A DNA stretch of 64,000 nt from Silvimonas amylolytica (GTDB lineage Bacteria; Pseudomonadota; Gammaproteobacteria; Burkholderiales; Chitinibacteraceae): NCBI RefSeq assembly GCF_014645555.1, contig NZ_BMLY01000005.1:1-64000 (forward strand), written 5' to 3'. A model generated the notes under the pieces. That model was not told the origin of the DNA. It searched no databases and was given only the letters and a program-made list of their open reading frames with translations. Both the position numbers and the translations under genes were made by a program. Positions 9,018-17,987 of this stretch are shown one piece after another (the stretch's first letter is position 1; every line of letters begins with the position of its first letter).

Positions 9018-9728
9018 ATGCTTTTCAAAGATCAACGTGTATTGGTTGTCGGTGGCAGCTCGGGGATTGGCGCTGCAACCGCTGCGAGCTTTGCGCAACA
9101 CGGCGCTCACGTCTATATCGCATCGCGCAACAAGGCCAAGCTTGATCATGTCGCCAGTCAGATTGTCGGGAAGGTTGAAACCGTCGTTCTGGACATCACC
9201 CATGATGAACAAGTCAGTCACGTGCTGCGTGAACTGGGCGAATTTGATCATGTGGTGGTTTCAGCAGCCCAGACAGCGACCGGCCCGGTTCATGGTCTTG
9301 AACTTGAGGATGCGTACAGCGCCATGAACAGCAAGTTCTGGGGTGCCTATCGCGTGGCACGCGCAGTTCACATTCGCGAAGCGGGTTCACTGACACTGGT
9401 GTCCGGCTTTTTGTCGGTGCGCCCCAGCAAGTCTTCTGTCCTTCAAGGTGCGATCAATGCTGCGCTCGAATCGTTGGGGCGTGGTCTCGCGCTGGAGTTG
9501 TCACCGATTCGGGTCAACGTGGTTTCTCCAGGATTGATCGCGACCGAACTGTGGGCAAATCTGGACGCGTCGGCACGCGAGCGGATGTACGAAAGCGTGG
9601 CCGCCCGCCTGCCGGCAAAACGGGTCGGCGCGCCAGAGGATATTGCCAACGCCGTCATTTACCTTGCCTCAACCCGTTATGCGACGGGCTCGACGGTACT
9701 GGTCGACGGCGGTGGCGCGATTGCGTAA
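9018..9728 (+). CDS. SDR family oxidoreductase lacking the canonical YxxxK
   Basis: A 236-residue short-chain dehydrogenase/reductase. The NAD(P)-binding motif is VVGGSSGIGAA at 10-20, followed by a typical Rossmann fold, catalytic-type Ser129 in TLVSG, and the late motif RVNVVSPGLI. By alignment with the family the Tyr and Lys of YxxSK fall on Gln143 and Asn147 in VLQGAINAALE, so the usual catalytic pair is absent. The start at 9018 follows AGGAG by 7 bases. The gene lies 48 bases after the SnoaL-like gene and probably belongs to the same transcript. Either the active site is rearranged or the protein is not a standard dehydrogenase. Confidence 0.85.
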   Translation: MLFKDQRVLVVGGSSGIGAATAASFAQHGAHVYIASRNKAKLDHVASQIVGKVETVVLDITHDEQVSHVLRELGEFDHVVVSAAQTATGPVHGLELEDAYSAMNSKFWGAYRVARAVHIREAGSLTLVSGFLSVRPSKSSVLQGAINAALESLGRGLALELSPIRVNVVSPGLIATELWANLDASARERMYESVAARLPAKRVGAPEDIANAVIYLASTRYATGSTVLVDGGGAIA

Positions 9729-9831
9729 CAGGGCGCGTGCCCCTTCATTGCAAGAGGCGCTGCCACAAATGGAATCCAGCAATCTATTCGCAGGTAGCTG
9801 GGCAACCATCCTCGATAGACAAGAGATTGCC

Positions 9832-10467
9832 ATGACTGAGACCGTGCCATTGCATGTTGCCGTAGCCCACCGCAATCCGCTGGTGGCCTGTGGCATTAAG
9901 GGGCTGTTGTCATCTGCGCCGGACATCATTGTCTCGATTCATCCCGTTGAATGGGTCGAGGCGCGGCGCTTTACCGGCGTTGATGTCATTGTGGGTGACT
10001 ACGATACCGCGTGCCTGTTTCTACAAAGGTTGCGTGGGGGCTCTCGTTATCCGGGGAGCGCTCCGCGCGTATTGCTGTTAACCGTCCGTGACAACGAGCG
10101 GGACATGCGCAATGCCTTTGATCTGGGTGTCCACGGCTACCTGTTGATCGATTGCGATGCTGATGTGCTGGAAGAGAGCATCCGCAAACTTGCCGCGGGC
10201 CACCGTTACTTAAGCGACGCGCTATCCCGGCGGCTAGTCGACTCCCTCTCCCGCGCGGCTCTCACCGCACGTGAGCAGGACGTACTGGCGCTACTGGCCA
10301 ACGGAAACTGCAACCGTGACATCGCCTCCACGCTGGGCATCTCTTTAGGCACCGCCAAGACCCATGTGGCTTCCATTCTGGACAAGCTGGAGGCCGATAC
10401 TCGTACTCGCGCGGCAGCGATTGCCAGGGATCGCGGCCTGGTCACTGTGTCTGCGCCCGCGTCCTGA
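9832..10467 (+). CDS. LuxR-type regulator with degenerate receiver
   Basis: A 211-residue NarL-like architecture. The N-terminal receiver-like domain (~5-125) retains an Asp in VIVGDYD (Asp56) and a Thr in LLLTVRDNE. The acidic pair is replaced by VAHRNPL at 11-17 and the conserved Lys by Asp in YLLIDCD, so ordinary phosphorylation is doubtful. A LuxR helix-turn-helix follows at ~145-205 (LTAREQDVLALLANG, GTAKTHVASILDKL). It lies within the MFS-SnoaL-SDR cluster, in the same direction, and may be its regulator. The start at 9832 is the first methionine in register with NarL-family proteins; only a weak AAGAG is upstream. Confidence 0.82.
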   Translation: MTETVPLHVAVAHRNPLVACGIKGLLSSAPDIIVSIHPVEWVEARRFTGVDVIVGDYDTACLFLQRLRGGSRYPGSAPRVLLLTVRDNERDMRNAFDLGVHGYLLIDCDADVLEESIRKLAAGHRYLSDALSRRLVDSLSRAALTAREQDVLALLANGNCNRDIASTLGISLGTAKTHVASILDKLEADTRTRAAAIARDRGLVTVSAPAS

Positions 10468-10535
10468 ATACCGGAACCCGCTTGGCCGCACAGAACTCCC
10501 CAACCATTGTTTAACTGAAACACCCGGAGAAAATC

Positions 10536-10721
10536 ATGCCAGAAATTATTGTTTACGCTGCTGCAGGCCGTACTTCCGAGCAGAAGAAACGTTTGATGGA
10601 ACGAATCACCAGCGCGGTGGTTGAAGAGTTCAGTGTTCCGAAGGAAGCTGTTGTGGTGCAGGTGATGGAGTCTGCGCTTGATCACAAGATGAAAGGTGGG
10701 GTGCTGTTTTCGGATAGATGA
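10536..10721 (+). CDS. 4-oxalocrotonate tautomerase family protein
   Basis: A 61-residue member of the tautomerase superfamily. After removal of the initiator Met the protein begins with the catalytic Pro (PEIIVYAAAGR), and Arg11 is kept as in 4-oxalocrotonate tautomerase. FSVPKEAVVVQV matches the second conserved strand. The length is the usual one for the family, which acts as small oligomers on enol/keto substrates. A ribosome site CCGGAGA precedes the ATG. It ends the MFS-SnoaL-SDR-LuxR cluster and is followed by a strong terminator. The substrate is unknown. Confidence 0.85.
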   Translation: MPEIIVYAAAGRTSEQKKRLMERITSAVVEEFSVPKEAVVVQVMESALDHKMKGGVLFSDR

Positions 10722-10750
10722 ACAACCTGGTGCCTTTTATAGCGGGTACA

Positions 10751-10782
10751 AAAAAGCCGCATCAATTCGTATGCGGCTTTTT
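10751..10782 (+). terminator. Rho-independent terminator after the tautomerase gene
   Basis: A perfect 12-base stem, AAAAAGCCGCAT with ATGCGGCTTTTT, an 8-base loop and a T-run. It closes the MFS-to-tautomerase cluster. Confidence 0.85.
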
Positions 10783-11157
10783 TCCAGCAGCGTCTACCCG
10801 GATTTGGGTAGTACTGTGGTTCTGAGTCCATGCATCGCGCAGGTTTTCAACGCACATGATGGCCGATTTCCGGTGCAAAGCAGACTTAGACGGCCGCCCG
10901 CGCCAAATTCCGCTTTGGCCGATTCGCAGCCAGTCGAGCTATCCTCCAGACCACATTTCGGGCCAATGCGAGCACCCGCGAGCTCTGGCACTGCCATCAG
11001 CCCAACATCCTGAACGGTCAGTATTTCGAATACCCAGAATTCCTGGCTGATATGTCAAAGATCCATGACTGAATGGTGTCGGTCGGGTCACTGAAGACAT
11101 TCAATGGCGAGGCTGGACCTGCTGCGTCTGCGTATCGCTGGGCAGTAAACGGTTCTC
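10783..11157. other. Gene-free stretch between convergent units
   Basis: No convincing reading frame, RNA gene or repeat is visible in these 375 bases. It lies downstream of both flanking units. Confidence 0.4.
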
Positions 11158-12393
11158 TCAGCGTGGCGCTAGCTTGGCGGTGAAAAGATCGATCAGCCCC
11201 TGGTTTGGTGTGGTGCCAGAGATCGGTTGGCGGTCGCCGTAGTAGAGCGCGAAGTAGTCCTCATGGTAAGCGTGCCAGGTCCAGGGCAGGTCGGCTTCAT
11301 CGGCCAGATCAATCATGTCTGCCGCCCAGGCGAGGCCGTTGCGGTTGTTCTGGAATGCGGTGCGAATGAGGCCGAATTCACCCAGGTAGAGCGGTACATC
11401 GTGTTGTGCGCCCCATGCCAGATAGGGTGCCATCGCCAGCCGCAGTTTTGCGGCGCCCTCGGCATTCCATTGCCCACCTTCGACGTTCTGCATGTTCGCC
11501 CAGGGTGCGTGCGTGTGGGTGAAGCGGAAAGGCTCGTAGAAATGAAAGGTGTAAACGACGTTGGGATCATCAATGGTGACGAAATTCATTTCCCCATCAT
11601 TGTTCCATGACCCTGCCACGGCGTTAACGCGTTCGACGATGACCGGATGATGCGTGTCCACTTCGCGGATGGCCTGGGCTGTGGCCTGGGCAAGTTGTTG
11701 CCATTCGCGTTTGTTCTTGAGCACGTTGGGTTCGTTAAGGAGGTCATAGCCGGCCACGACGGGCTCATTGGCATAGCGGGCGGCGATGGCTCGCCACAGG
11801 GCAATGAAACGCTTCTGGTTTGCCTGATCGCGCCACAGTGCGCCACCTTGCCCCAGTGACTGGAAGCCGCCTGGTGGTACGTGCATGTTGAAGATCAGGT
11901 AAACGCCATGACGTCGCGCCCATTCGACGTTGCGATCCAGCCAGGCCCAGCCATCGTCGCGATAGTGATAGGGCTCGGCATCGCTTTCGAGCGTGCCGTA
12001 ATAGATATAGAAGCGGACGAGGTTCATTCCCATCGCCTGAAGCCGCGCGTAGTCGGCCTCGTCATGATGCGTCACTGGCAGGCGCACCTTGCCGTAAACC
12101 TGATTGCCAAAGGCCACGCCGCGTAGCCGTACTGGCTGGCCGGTCTCGTCAACAATCCGCGTGCCCTGTGCATGGAAAAAACGGGGTGGCCCGCTGGTGG
12201 CCGCTTCGGCCCGCTTCATTGATGGTGGGTAGTCCGGGGTTCGCTCAGGCGCGGTGCTTGTACAGGCGATAAGCAACGCACACGATAGCGCGAGGCCGAA
12301 CACCCCGCGTGGGTAGGCCATGAAGCTTCGCTTTTGCGCGCGCACTGCGATGGGCACATCGGGCGAGGTGCGAGAGTCTGTTTGGGTTTTCAT
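11158..12393 (-). CDS. Glycoside hydrolase family 5 lipoprotein (endoglucanase/mannanase-like)
   Basis: Predicted outer-membrane or periplasmic lipoprotein, 411 residues. The signal is unusually long, with a hydrophobic core at 31-43 and a lipobox LLIAC at Cys44. The catalytic domain (~75-400) has the GH5 clan A layout: acid/base Glu221 in DLLNEPNV and nucleophile Glu339 in LYLGEFG, with NLVRFYIYYG and TFHFYEP also typical. The family hydrolyses beta-glucans or beta-mannans with retention; which one cannot be read from the sequence. A later methionine at residue 25 would give a more normal signal peptide and may be the true start. No sugar transporter or polysaccharide operon is adjacent. Confidence 0.85.
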   Translation of the reverse strand: MKTQTDSRTSPDVPIAVRAQKRSFMAYPRGVFGLALSCALLIACTSTAPERTPDYPPSMKRAEAATSGPPRFFHAQGTRIVDETGQPVRLRGVAFGNQVYGKVRLPVTHHDEADYARLQAMGMNLVRFYIYYGTLESDAEPYHYRDDGWAWLDRNVEWARRHGVYLIFNMHVPPGGFQSLGQGGALWRDQANQKRFIALWRAIAARYANEPVVAGYDLLNEPNVLKNKREWQQLAQATAQAIREVDTHHPVIVERVNAVAGSWNNDGEMNFVTIDDPNVVYTFHFYEPFRFTHTHAPWANMQNVEGGQWNAEGAAKLRLAMAPYLAWGAQHDVPLYLGEFGLIRTAFQNNRNGLAWAADMIDLADEADLPWTWHAYHEDYFALYYGDRQPISGTTPNQGLIDLFTAKLAPR

Positions 12394-12728
12394 GTGAGCC
12401 AGTTGGACTGCCAGCTTTTCGGGGCAAAGCAGACACTAATCTACAGGGTGAACGCCCGACGGAGCCACCGCGATGCTTTTAAAGAACCGCAAAGGCTTTT
12501 TTACGAAAAAGCGGCAAGCGCTCAATGAAGAACGCGAAGCCCATGGTTAGCAAGATCGAGTCGACATGGAGACTCGCCAGCGTTGCACATGCACCGCTTG
12601 CCAGACCCGCTTTGCGCCGCGACGTTGACGGCCGATCAGAACGGTCACTCGGCGGCTTGCCAGGTACAGGATTCTGCCTGGACTAACCGATACCCCGTTC
12701 GGCCAAAATCAGGGCCCAGCGCGGTGAC
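12394..12728. other. Gene-free stretch between two leftward lipoprotein genes
   Basis: Must hold the promoter of the GH5 gene. I see no supported coding sequence or RNA gene here. Confidence 0.4.
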
Positions 12729-12764
12729 CATCTCCCGTCTGGCTAAAAGGCCAGACGGGAGATG
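12729..12764 (-). terminator. Strong hairpin downstream of the NHL lipoprotein gene
   Basis: CATCTCCCGTCTGG pairs perfectly with CCAGACGGGAGATG (14 bases) around an 8-base loop. It lies 17 bases past the stop of the leftward gene. No T-run follows on that strand, so it may stabilise the mRNA end or act with Rho. Confidence 0.55.
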
Positions 12765-12781
12765 ATCAAGCCAGCATTCAA

Positions 12782-13936
12782 TCAGGGGGCCGCAACCTCG
12801 TAGAGCTGATTCGGGCTTTCACCCGCAAAGTACACATTGCCCGAAGCATCTACCGCAATGCCCTCGACGAACCCCAAGCTCAACGACCCTGTCTGAACAA
12901 TACTGGCCGACGACGCGCCTGCGGCAAACTTGTAAAGCACGTGGTCAGAAAAACCGGCCGCAAACAGATTACCCTGTGCATCCACTGCAGTTTGCCAGGT
13001 TTGAAGGCCGATCGAGCCGGGCACCAGCGTGCCGATTGAACTACCAGCAGGGATTTGGAAAATGCCCAAGGCTGTTCCGCTTGACACATACAAATTCCCG
13101 CTGGCATCCACGCTAAGGAATGACGGGGCCACCAGTGAAGCGTTCAATATCGTGCCGGTTGAAGACCCCGCCGCAAATTTGTAAATATTCCGGGGGGTTG
13201 GATCCGCCACATACACCGTCCCTGCCGCATCGACGGCGACGCCTGTCGGTGCAGTGAATGTGGGCGAGGTGAGCGGGAGTGCGGTTGCTGTATTTGCCCC
13301 GGCGGCAATTTTCCAGATCACCCGGCTGCGGTCATCCGCGATATACAGATTGTCGCTGGCGTCCAGGTTCATACTTGCGCACGAGGTAATACCGGAACCA
13401 GCGGCAATGATGGTCGCCGTTGCTGCACCGGGCGGGATTCTGTAGATCGTTGAATCGAAGGCCTTGCAGGTATAAACAGTGCCATCGCTAGCCACCACGA
13501 CACTGCCAAGGGCCGGGAATGTGGTACTGGGGGCAAGCTGTAGAGTCTGACCGCACACGACTGAGACATTGGTGATATCCGTGACGACGTGAGTGCCACT
13601 CCCCCCACTGATGGTACAGATCAGCCCGGCCGGTTGTGTGCCTACCGTGACGTTATAACTGCCATTGAGTGTGAGGCCATTGGCGAATTTGAATGCGCCA
13701 TTCGCCGTCACGGTCAAGGCATCTGTACCGTTGTTCTTCAGCACCAGCGTGCCACTGGTCAAACCGGATACAGAACCGCCAACTGTGTAGGTGGTAACAA
13801 CCGGCGTCGGTGTGGGGGTGGCGGCGGGCTCCGCTGCCGAACTGGCCGCAGCCGGCGCGGAATCACTGGAATCAAGTACGCAGCCAGTCAGTGCTAGCGC
13901 CATTACACCGGCGAGAAAATACGAGGGCAAATTCAT
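12782..13936 (-). CDS. NHL-repeat beta-propeller lipoprotein
   Basis: A 384-residue lipoprotein with lipobox ALTGC at Cys19 and a low-complexity Ala/Pro/Thr linker at ~25-48. A small beta domain of the repeated bacterial type follows at ~50-135 (TVGGSVSGLTSGTLVLKNNG, YNVTVGTQPAG). From ~140 to the end are about five NHL-like propeller blades of the form GVAVDAAGTVYVAD, IYKFAAGSSTGT, LSVDASGNLYVSS. NHL propellers mostly mediate binding, and no catalytic residue is evident. The product is likely anchored in the envelope. The neighbouring GH5 gene is also a lipoprotein on the same strand, but 390 bases apart, so co-transcription is not implied. Confidence 0.82.
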   Translation of the reverse strand: MNLPSYFLAGVMALALTGCVLDSSDSAPAAASSAAEPAATPTPTPVVTTYTVGGSVSGLTSGTLVLKNNGTDALTVTANGAFKFANGLTLNGSYNVTVGTQPAGLICTISGGSGTHVVTDITNVSVVCGQTLQLAPSTTFPALGSVVVASDGTVYTCKAFDSTIYRIPPGAATATIIAAGSGITSCASMNLDASDNLYIADDRSRVIWKIAAGANTATALPLTSPTFTAPTGVAVDAAGTVYVADPTPRNIYKFAAGSSTGTILNASLVAPSFLSVDASGNLYVSSGTALGIFQIPAGSSIGTLVPGSIGLQTWQTAVDAQGNLFAAGFSDHVLYKFAAGASSASIVQTGSLSLGFVEGIAVDASGNVYFAGESPNQLYEVAAP

Positions 13937-14278
13937 GACAATCGCATCACGTAGGGAAGTTGGGCGGATGTTAAAGCGCTAGCCAGTGTTGTGCACCTTA
14001 TCACCGTCAGCGTGTTGCATTCTTCTTGAGAGATGCAATTGTCCGGCCATGATTTTGGTGTTTGGCATGGACTCATGCCTGAGCCGTCAAACGGGTCTGC
14101 CGCGGTCGCCCTGGACTCTATCTCGTCGTGCTGCTGACGTCCGGGATGACGTCGATTTTCCCACCGACCCCTTCCGCACCGCTTCGAACTATCCGGAGCC
14201 AGTCGCCAGTCCCGACCCTCGCAACCATGCCGGTCTTCGGCTTTCAGGCTGGTGGCGGGCGCTGAGCGATACGGATCA
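13937..14278. other. Gene-free stretch between the eutC end and the NHL gene
   Basis: These 342 bases contain the promoter of the NHL gene. I see no supported gene and no strong terminator for the eut operon. Confidence 0.4.
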
Positions 14279-15148
14279 CTACCCCTCGTTGGCGGGCGTC
14301 ACGGGTGTTAGAAACGACAGGCTAGCCGGCACTTGCGGTCGTTTGCTGGCATCTTCCAGCACCGCTTCTACGCCGCTTTCATCTTTCAACTGCACGCCTG
14401 TGAGTTGTCGTCGCCGTGCTTCGACTAACAGGTAATCAAGTCGATAAGCCGCTTCGCTATAGCTCATACCGCCCGGGCGGATGTTGGAGATGCAGTTGCG
14501 CTCGGCATCGCTCATGCCGACACGCGGCATCCAGCTGATATAAAGACCCATGCTGTCGGGTGAACTGAGGCCTGGCCGCTCGCCAATGAGTACCACCACC
14601 AGTCGCGTTCGTAACAGGCTGCCGACTTCATCGCCGACGGCCACCCGCCCTTGCCGCACAATGGCAAGCGGCGCTTGCCGCCAGCCGTGAGCCGCTATAC
14701 GCGTCTGTAAAGTCGCCAAAAACGGCACGGTATTGTTGCTGATGGCCAGGGCAGAGAGGCCATCCGCCACCACAAAGCCGACGTCATACAAGGGTGCTTG
14801 CTGGATGAACTGGTGATCGGCATCTGTCAGCATGCCGCGCGATGCATCACTCAATCGTCGCCCCAGATCAGGCCGCTGCAAATACGTCAGCCGATCTTGG
14901 GCAGCGCTATGGAGGATGTAGCTCTCTGCTGCGCCAGGGATCTCTGCAGCGCGCAGTGCGGCTTGCAGATGTTCTGCATCCAGCGCCAGGTGTACGGCAT
15001 CACGCGCCTGGGCGTGGGCCAGTTGAAAGGCCAATTGGGCGTCAGTGGGCAAACTGACTCCGGCGCGGCCAAGCGCAATGCGGGCAGAGGTAAAACGCCG
15101 CAGCGTTTGCCACGGATTTTCAATCACGGGTGATGAGGATCCAGGCAT
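14279..15148 (-). CDS. eutC: Ethanolamine ammonia-lyase small subunit
   Basis: Light chain (289 residues) of the coenzyme-B12-dependent lyase that converts ethanolamine to acetaldehyde and ammonia in the cytosol. Family hallmarks are FTSARIALGRAG near the N-terminus, DRLTYLQRPDLGRRL, FVVADGLSA, VVLIGERPGLSSPDS and the cysteine-containing AERNCISNIRPGG. The start at 15148 lies 8 bases after the eutB stop, and its ribosome site TGAGGAA overlaps that stop codon, implying translational coupling. It is the last gene of the permease-eutB-eutC operon. Confidence 0.95.
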   Translation of the reverse strand: MPGSSSPVIENPWQTLRRFTSARIALGRAGVSLPTDAQLAFQLAHAQARDAVHLALDAEHLQAALRAAEIPGAAESYILHSAAQDRLTYLQRPDLGRRLSDASRGMLTDADHQFIQQAPLYDVGFVVADGLSALAISNNTVPFLATLQTRIAAHGWRQAPLAIVRQGRVAVGDEVGSLLRTRLVVVLIGERPGLSSPDSMGLYISWMPRVGMSDAERNCISNIRPGGMSYSEAAYRLDYLLVEARRRQLTGVQLKDESGVEAVLEDASKRPQVPASLSFLTPVTPANEG

Positions 15149-15156
15149 GGTATTCC

Positions 15157-16542
15157 TCAGGCCAGGCGCCGCAGCGCCTCGCCAAATACGGGTGGCAGGC
15201 CGTCATGTAATCTGAATTGCGGATCGGCGCTGAAAATCTGCGTTTGCTGTAACCAGGCTTCAAACTCCGGTGCCGGGCGCAAACCCAGCACGCGCCGAAC
15301 ATAAAGTGCATCGTGAAACGAGGTGGTCTGGTAGTTCAGCATGATGTCGTCCGAGCCCGGAATGCCCATTACAAAATTGCAGCCAGCGGCGGCCAGCAGC
15401 GTCAAGAGGTTATCCATATCGTTCTGGTCGGCCTCGGCGTGGTTGGTGTAGCACACGTCGCAGCCCATCGGCAGGCCTAGCAGCTTGGCGCAGAAATGGT
15501 CTTCCAGCCCGGCGCGGATAATCTGTTTGCCGTCGTACAGATATTCCGGGCCAATAAACCCGACCACGGTGTTCACCAGCAACGGCTTGAACTTGCGCGC
15601 CACGGCGTAAGCACGCGCCTCACAGGTTTGTTGGTCAACACCATGGTGTCCGTTGGCGGACAACGCGCTGCCCTGACCCGTCTCGAAGTACATGACGTTA
15701 TCGCCCACCGTACCGCGCTTGAGCGACAATGCCGCACTGCGCGCCTCGCCCAATATGGCCAGATCGATACCAAAACTGCGGTTGGCGGCCTCGGTCCCGG
15801 CAATCGACTGGAACACCAGATCAACCGGTGCGCCACGCTCGATGGCGGCAAGCGTGTTGGTGACGTGGGTCAGCACGCAAGACTGTGTGGGAATCTGATA
15901 ACGGCTGATGATTTCCGCCATCATGCTGACCAGATTGATCACCTGCGGCACGTTGTCCGTGGCCGGGTTGATGCCGAATACCGCGTCGCCACTGCCATAG
16001 AGCAAGCCATCCAGCAAACTGGCCGCAATACCCGTGGCGTCATCGGTAGGATGGTTGGGTTGCAGGCGGGTAGACAAGCGTCCTTCCAGCCCAATGGTGC
16101 TTCTGAACGCCGTCACCACCCGGCATTTCTTTGCGACCAGGATCAGGTCCTGGTTGCGCATGATCTTGCTCACTGCAGCCGCCATTTCTGGCGTGATGCC
16201 CGGGGCGGTAGCCGCGAGAACATCACTGGTGACGTCATCACTGAGCAACCAGTTCCGGAAGTCCCCCACCGTTAGATGGCTGATAGCGGCAAAGGCGTGA
16301 ACATCATGGTCGTCGATGATCAGGCGGGTGATTTCGTCGTCTTCGTACGGGACCAGTGCGTGATCCAGAAACACCCGCAACGGTAACTGCGCCAGCGCCA
16401 TTTGTGCGACCACGCGTTGCTCTGCGCTGGCGGCCGCCACGCCGGCCAGCACATCGCCTGAACGCAGTGGTGTGGCTTTGGCCATCAGGTCTTTCAGATC
16501 AGCAAATTGATGCGTGATGGGCCCTACTGTATGGCTGAACAT
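15157..16542 (-). CDS. eutB: Ethanolamine ammonia-lyase large subunit
   Basis: Catalytic subunit of about 461 residues (E. coli EutB 453) with a B12-binding barrel. Conserved segments include LRSGDVLAGVAAAS, RLQPNHPTDD, YFETGQGSALSA, NTVVGFIGPEYLYDGKQII, CYTNHAEADQND and DIMLNYQTTSFHD. The ATG at 16542 is listed. A GTG six bases upstream (16548) has the better ribosome site, AGGAG with 7-base spacing, and would add two residues. No eutA-like reactivase or microcompartment shell gene is in the window, so this is the short, compartment-free pathway. Confidence 0.95.
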   Translation of the reverse strand: MFSHTVGPITHQFADLKDLMAKATPLRSGDVLAGVAAASAEQRVVAQMALAQLPLRVFLDHALVPYEDDEITRLIIDDHDVHAFAAISHLTVGDFRNWLLSDDVTSDVLAATAPGITPEMAAAVSKIMRNQDLILVAKKCRVVTAFRSTIGLEGRLSTRLQPNHPTDDATGIAASLLDGLLYGSGDAVFGINPATDNVPQVINLVSMMAEIISRYQIPTQSCVLTHVTNTLAAIERGAPVDLVFQSIAGTEAANRSFGIDLAILGEARSAALSLKRGTVGDNVMYFETGQGSALSANGHHGVDQQTCEARAYAVARKFKPLLVNTVVGFIGPEYLYDGKQIIRAGLEDHFCAKLLGLPMGCDVCYTNHAEADQNDMDNLLTLLAAAGCNFVMGIPGSDDIMLNYQTTSFHDALYVRRVLGLRPAPEFEAWLQQTQIFSADPQFRLHDGLPPVFGEALRRLA

Positions 16543-16574
16543 CGGCACAGACGGGCTCCTCTTTCCATTGACGG

Positions 16575-16606
16575 GCACCAGGGCGGGGCCAGACCCGCCC
16601 TGGTGC
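16575..16606 (-). terminator. GC-rich hairpin between permease and eutB
   Basis: GCACCAGGGCGGG pairs perfectly with CCCGCCCTGGTGC around a 6-base loop, in the 68-base gap after the permease stop. No T-run follows. It may set different permease and lyase levels by attenuation or by protecting the upstream mRNA. Confidence 0.55.
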
Positions 16607-16610
16607 GGTC

Positions 16611-17987
16611 TTACAAAGCAGCTTCTGGTGCCACTGCCATGGCATCGGCCCGGCGCTGACCAGTGAGCAGAAAGTAAGCGTAGCCCACCGCCAGAAACAC
16701 CACAAAGATGCCGAAAATCAGCAAGTTGTAGTAAATCATGGTGGCCATGCAAACCACCGCGCCAAACAACGCAAAAGCCGGGAAGAATGGGTAGACCGGC
16801 GCGCGGAACGGGCGGTTCAGGCCGGCTTCTGTGCGGCGGAGCTTGAACAGGCTCAGCATGCTCAGGATGTACATCAGAATCGCCCCGAATACCGACATGG
16901 TGACGATATTGGCTGTCAGTGTCTGACCACCCAGCGTGAGCAACTGGTCACTGTAGATGGCCGCAATCCCGATCACGCCACCTGCAATAATGGCGCGATG
17001 CGGTGTCTTGAACCGTGGGTGCACCTTGGCAAAATACGCCGGCAGATACGCCTCACGTGCCAGGGCAAAAATCTGGCGGGAGTAGCCCAGAATAATGCCG
17101 TGGAAGGACGCCACCAGCCCAAACAGACCCAGCCACACCAGCATGTGCAACCAGTCGCTATGCGGGCCGACAATCAGCTTCATGGCTTGGGGTAGCGGAT
17201 CGTTGATGTTGGAAAGCTTGGTCCAGTCGCCCGCGCCGCCTGCAAACAGCATCACGCCAATGGCCAGCACAACCAGCGTCAGAATCCCGGCAATGTAGGC
17301 AATGGGGATAGAACGCTTGGGGTCTTTGGCTTCTTCCGCCGCCATGGCCACACCTTCAATCGCCAGAAAGAACCAGATGGCAAACGGAATGGCCGCAAAC
17401 ATGCCAGGAATCGCCGCCAGTGAGAAATGATCGCTGCCTGACCAGCCGCCCTTTACAAAATTAGCGGTAGAGAAGCCCGGCGAGACCACTCCCATGAACA
17501 CCAGTAGCTCGAAAATGGCCAACAAGGTGACACACAACTCAAACGTGGCCGCCACCTGTACGCCGACAATATTGAGCCCCATGAAGACCAGATACGCCGC
17601 AACCGCCGCGTGTTTAGGGTCGATATTGGGGAACTGCACGTTCAGGTAAGCGCCAATCGCCAGCGCGATGGCAGGCGGGGCGAAGACAAACTCAATCAAC
17701 GTCGCCACGCCAGCCAGATAACCGCCCGTGGGGCCAAATGCACGCTTGCTATAGGCAAACGGGCCGCCGGCATGCGGGATGGAAGTGGTCAGTTCGGTAA
17801 AGCTGAAAATGAACGTCGCGTACATGGCCGCGATAAACAGCGCGGTGATCGTAAAGCCCAACGTGCCGGCTGATGCCCAGCCGTAACTCCAGCCAAAATA
17901 TTCACCAGAGATCACCAACCCTACGGCAATCCCCCATAACTGCCATGTGCTCAGAACGGGTCTGAGACCGGATGCGGATGCTTCCAT
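16611..17987 (-). CDS. eat: Ethanolamine permease (APC family)
   Basis: Inner-membrane amino acid-polyamine-organocation transporter with 458 residues and about 12 hydrophobic segments. WGIAVGLVISGEYFGWSYG and the following SIPHAGGPFAYSKRAFG are characteristic of the ethanolamine permease subfamily. ATG at 17987 is preceded by AGGAG at 6-base spacing. First gene of the leftward operon permease-eutB-eutC, divergent from an AraC-type regulator. Co-location with eutBC is what fixes the substrate as ethanolamine. Confidence 0.92.
   Translation of the reverse strand: MEASASGLRPVLSTWQLWGIAVGLVISGEYFGWSYGWASAGTLGFTITALFIAAMYATFIFSFTELTTSIPHAGGPFAYSKRAFGPTGGYLAGVATLIEFVFAPPAIALAIGAYLNVQFPNIDPKHAAVAAYLVFMGLNIVGVQVAATFELCVTLLAIFELLVFMGVVSPGFSTANFVKGGWSGSDHFSLAAIPGMFAAIPFAIWFFLAIEGVAMAAEEAKDPKRSIPIAYIAGILTLVVLAIGVMLFAGGAGDWTKLSNINDPLPQAMKLIVGPHSDWLHMLVWLGLFGLVASFHGIILGYSRQIFALAREAYLPAYFAKVHPRFKTPHRAIIAGGVIGIAAIYSDQLLTLGGQTLTANIVTMSVFGAILMYILSMLSLFKLRRTEAGLNRPFRAPVYPFFPAFALFGAVVCMATMIYYNLLIFGIFVVFLAVGYAYFLLTGQRRADAMAVAPEAAL

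Noticed and set aside
15496-16275. 259-residue open frame on the forward strand
   Set aside because: It is the antisense of eutB and is a codon-bias artefact.
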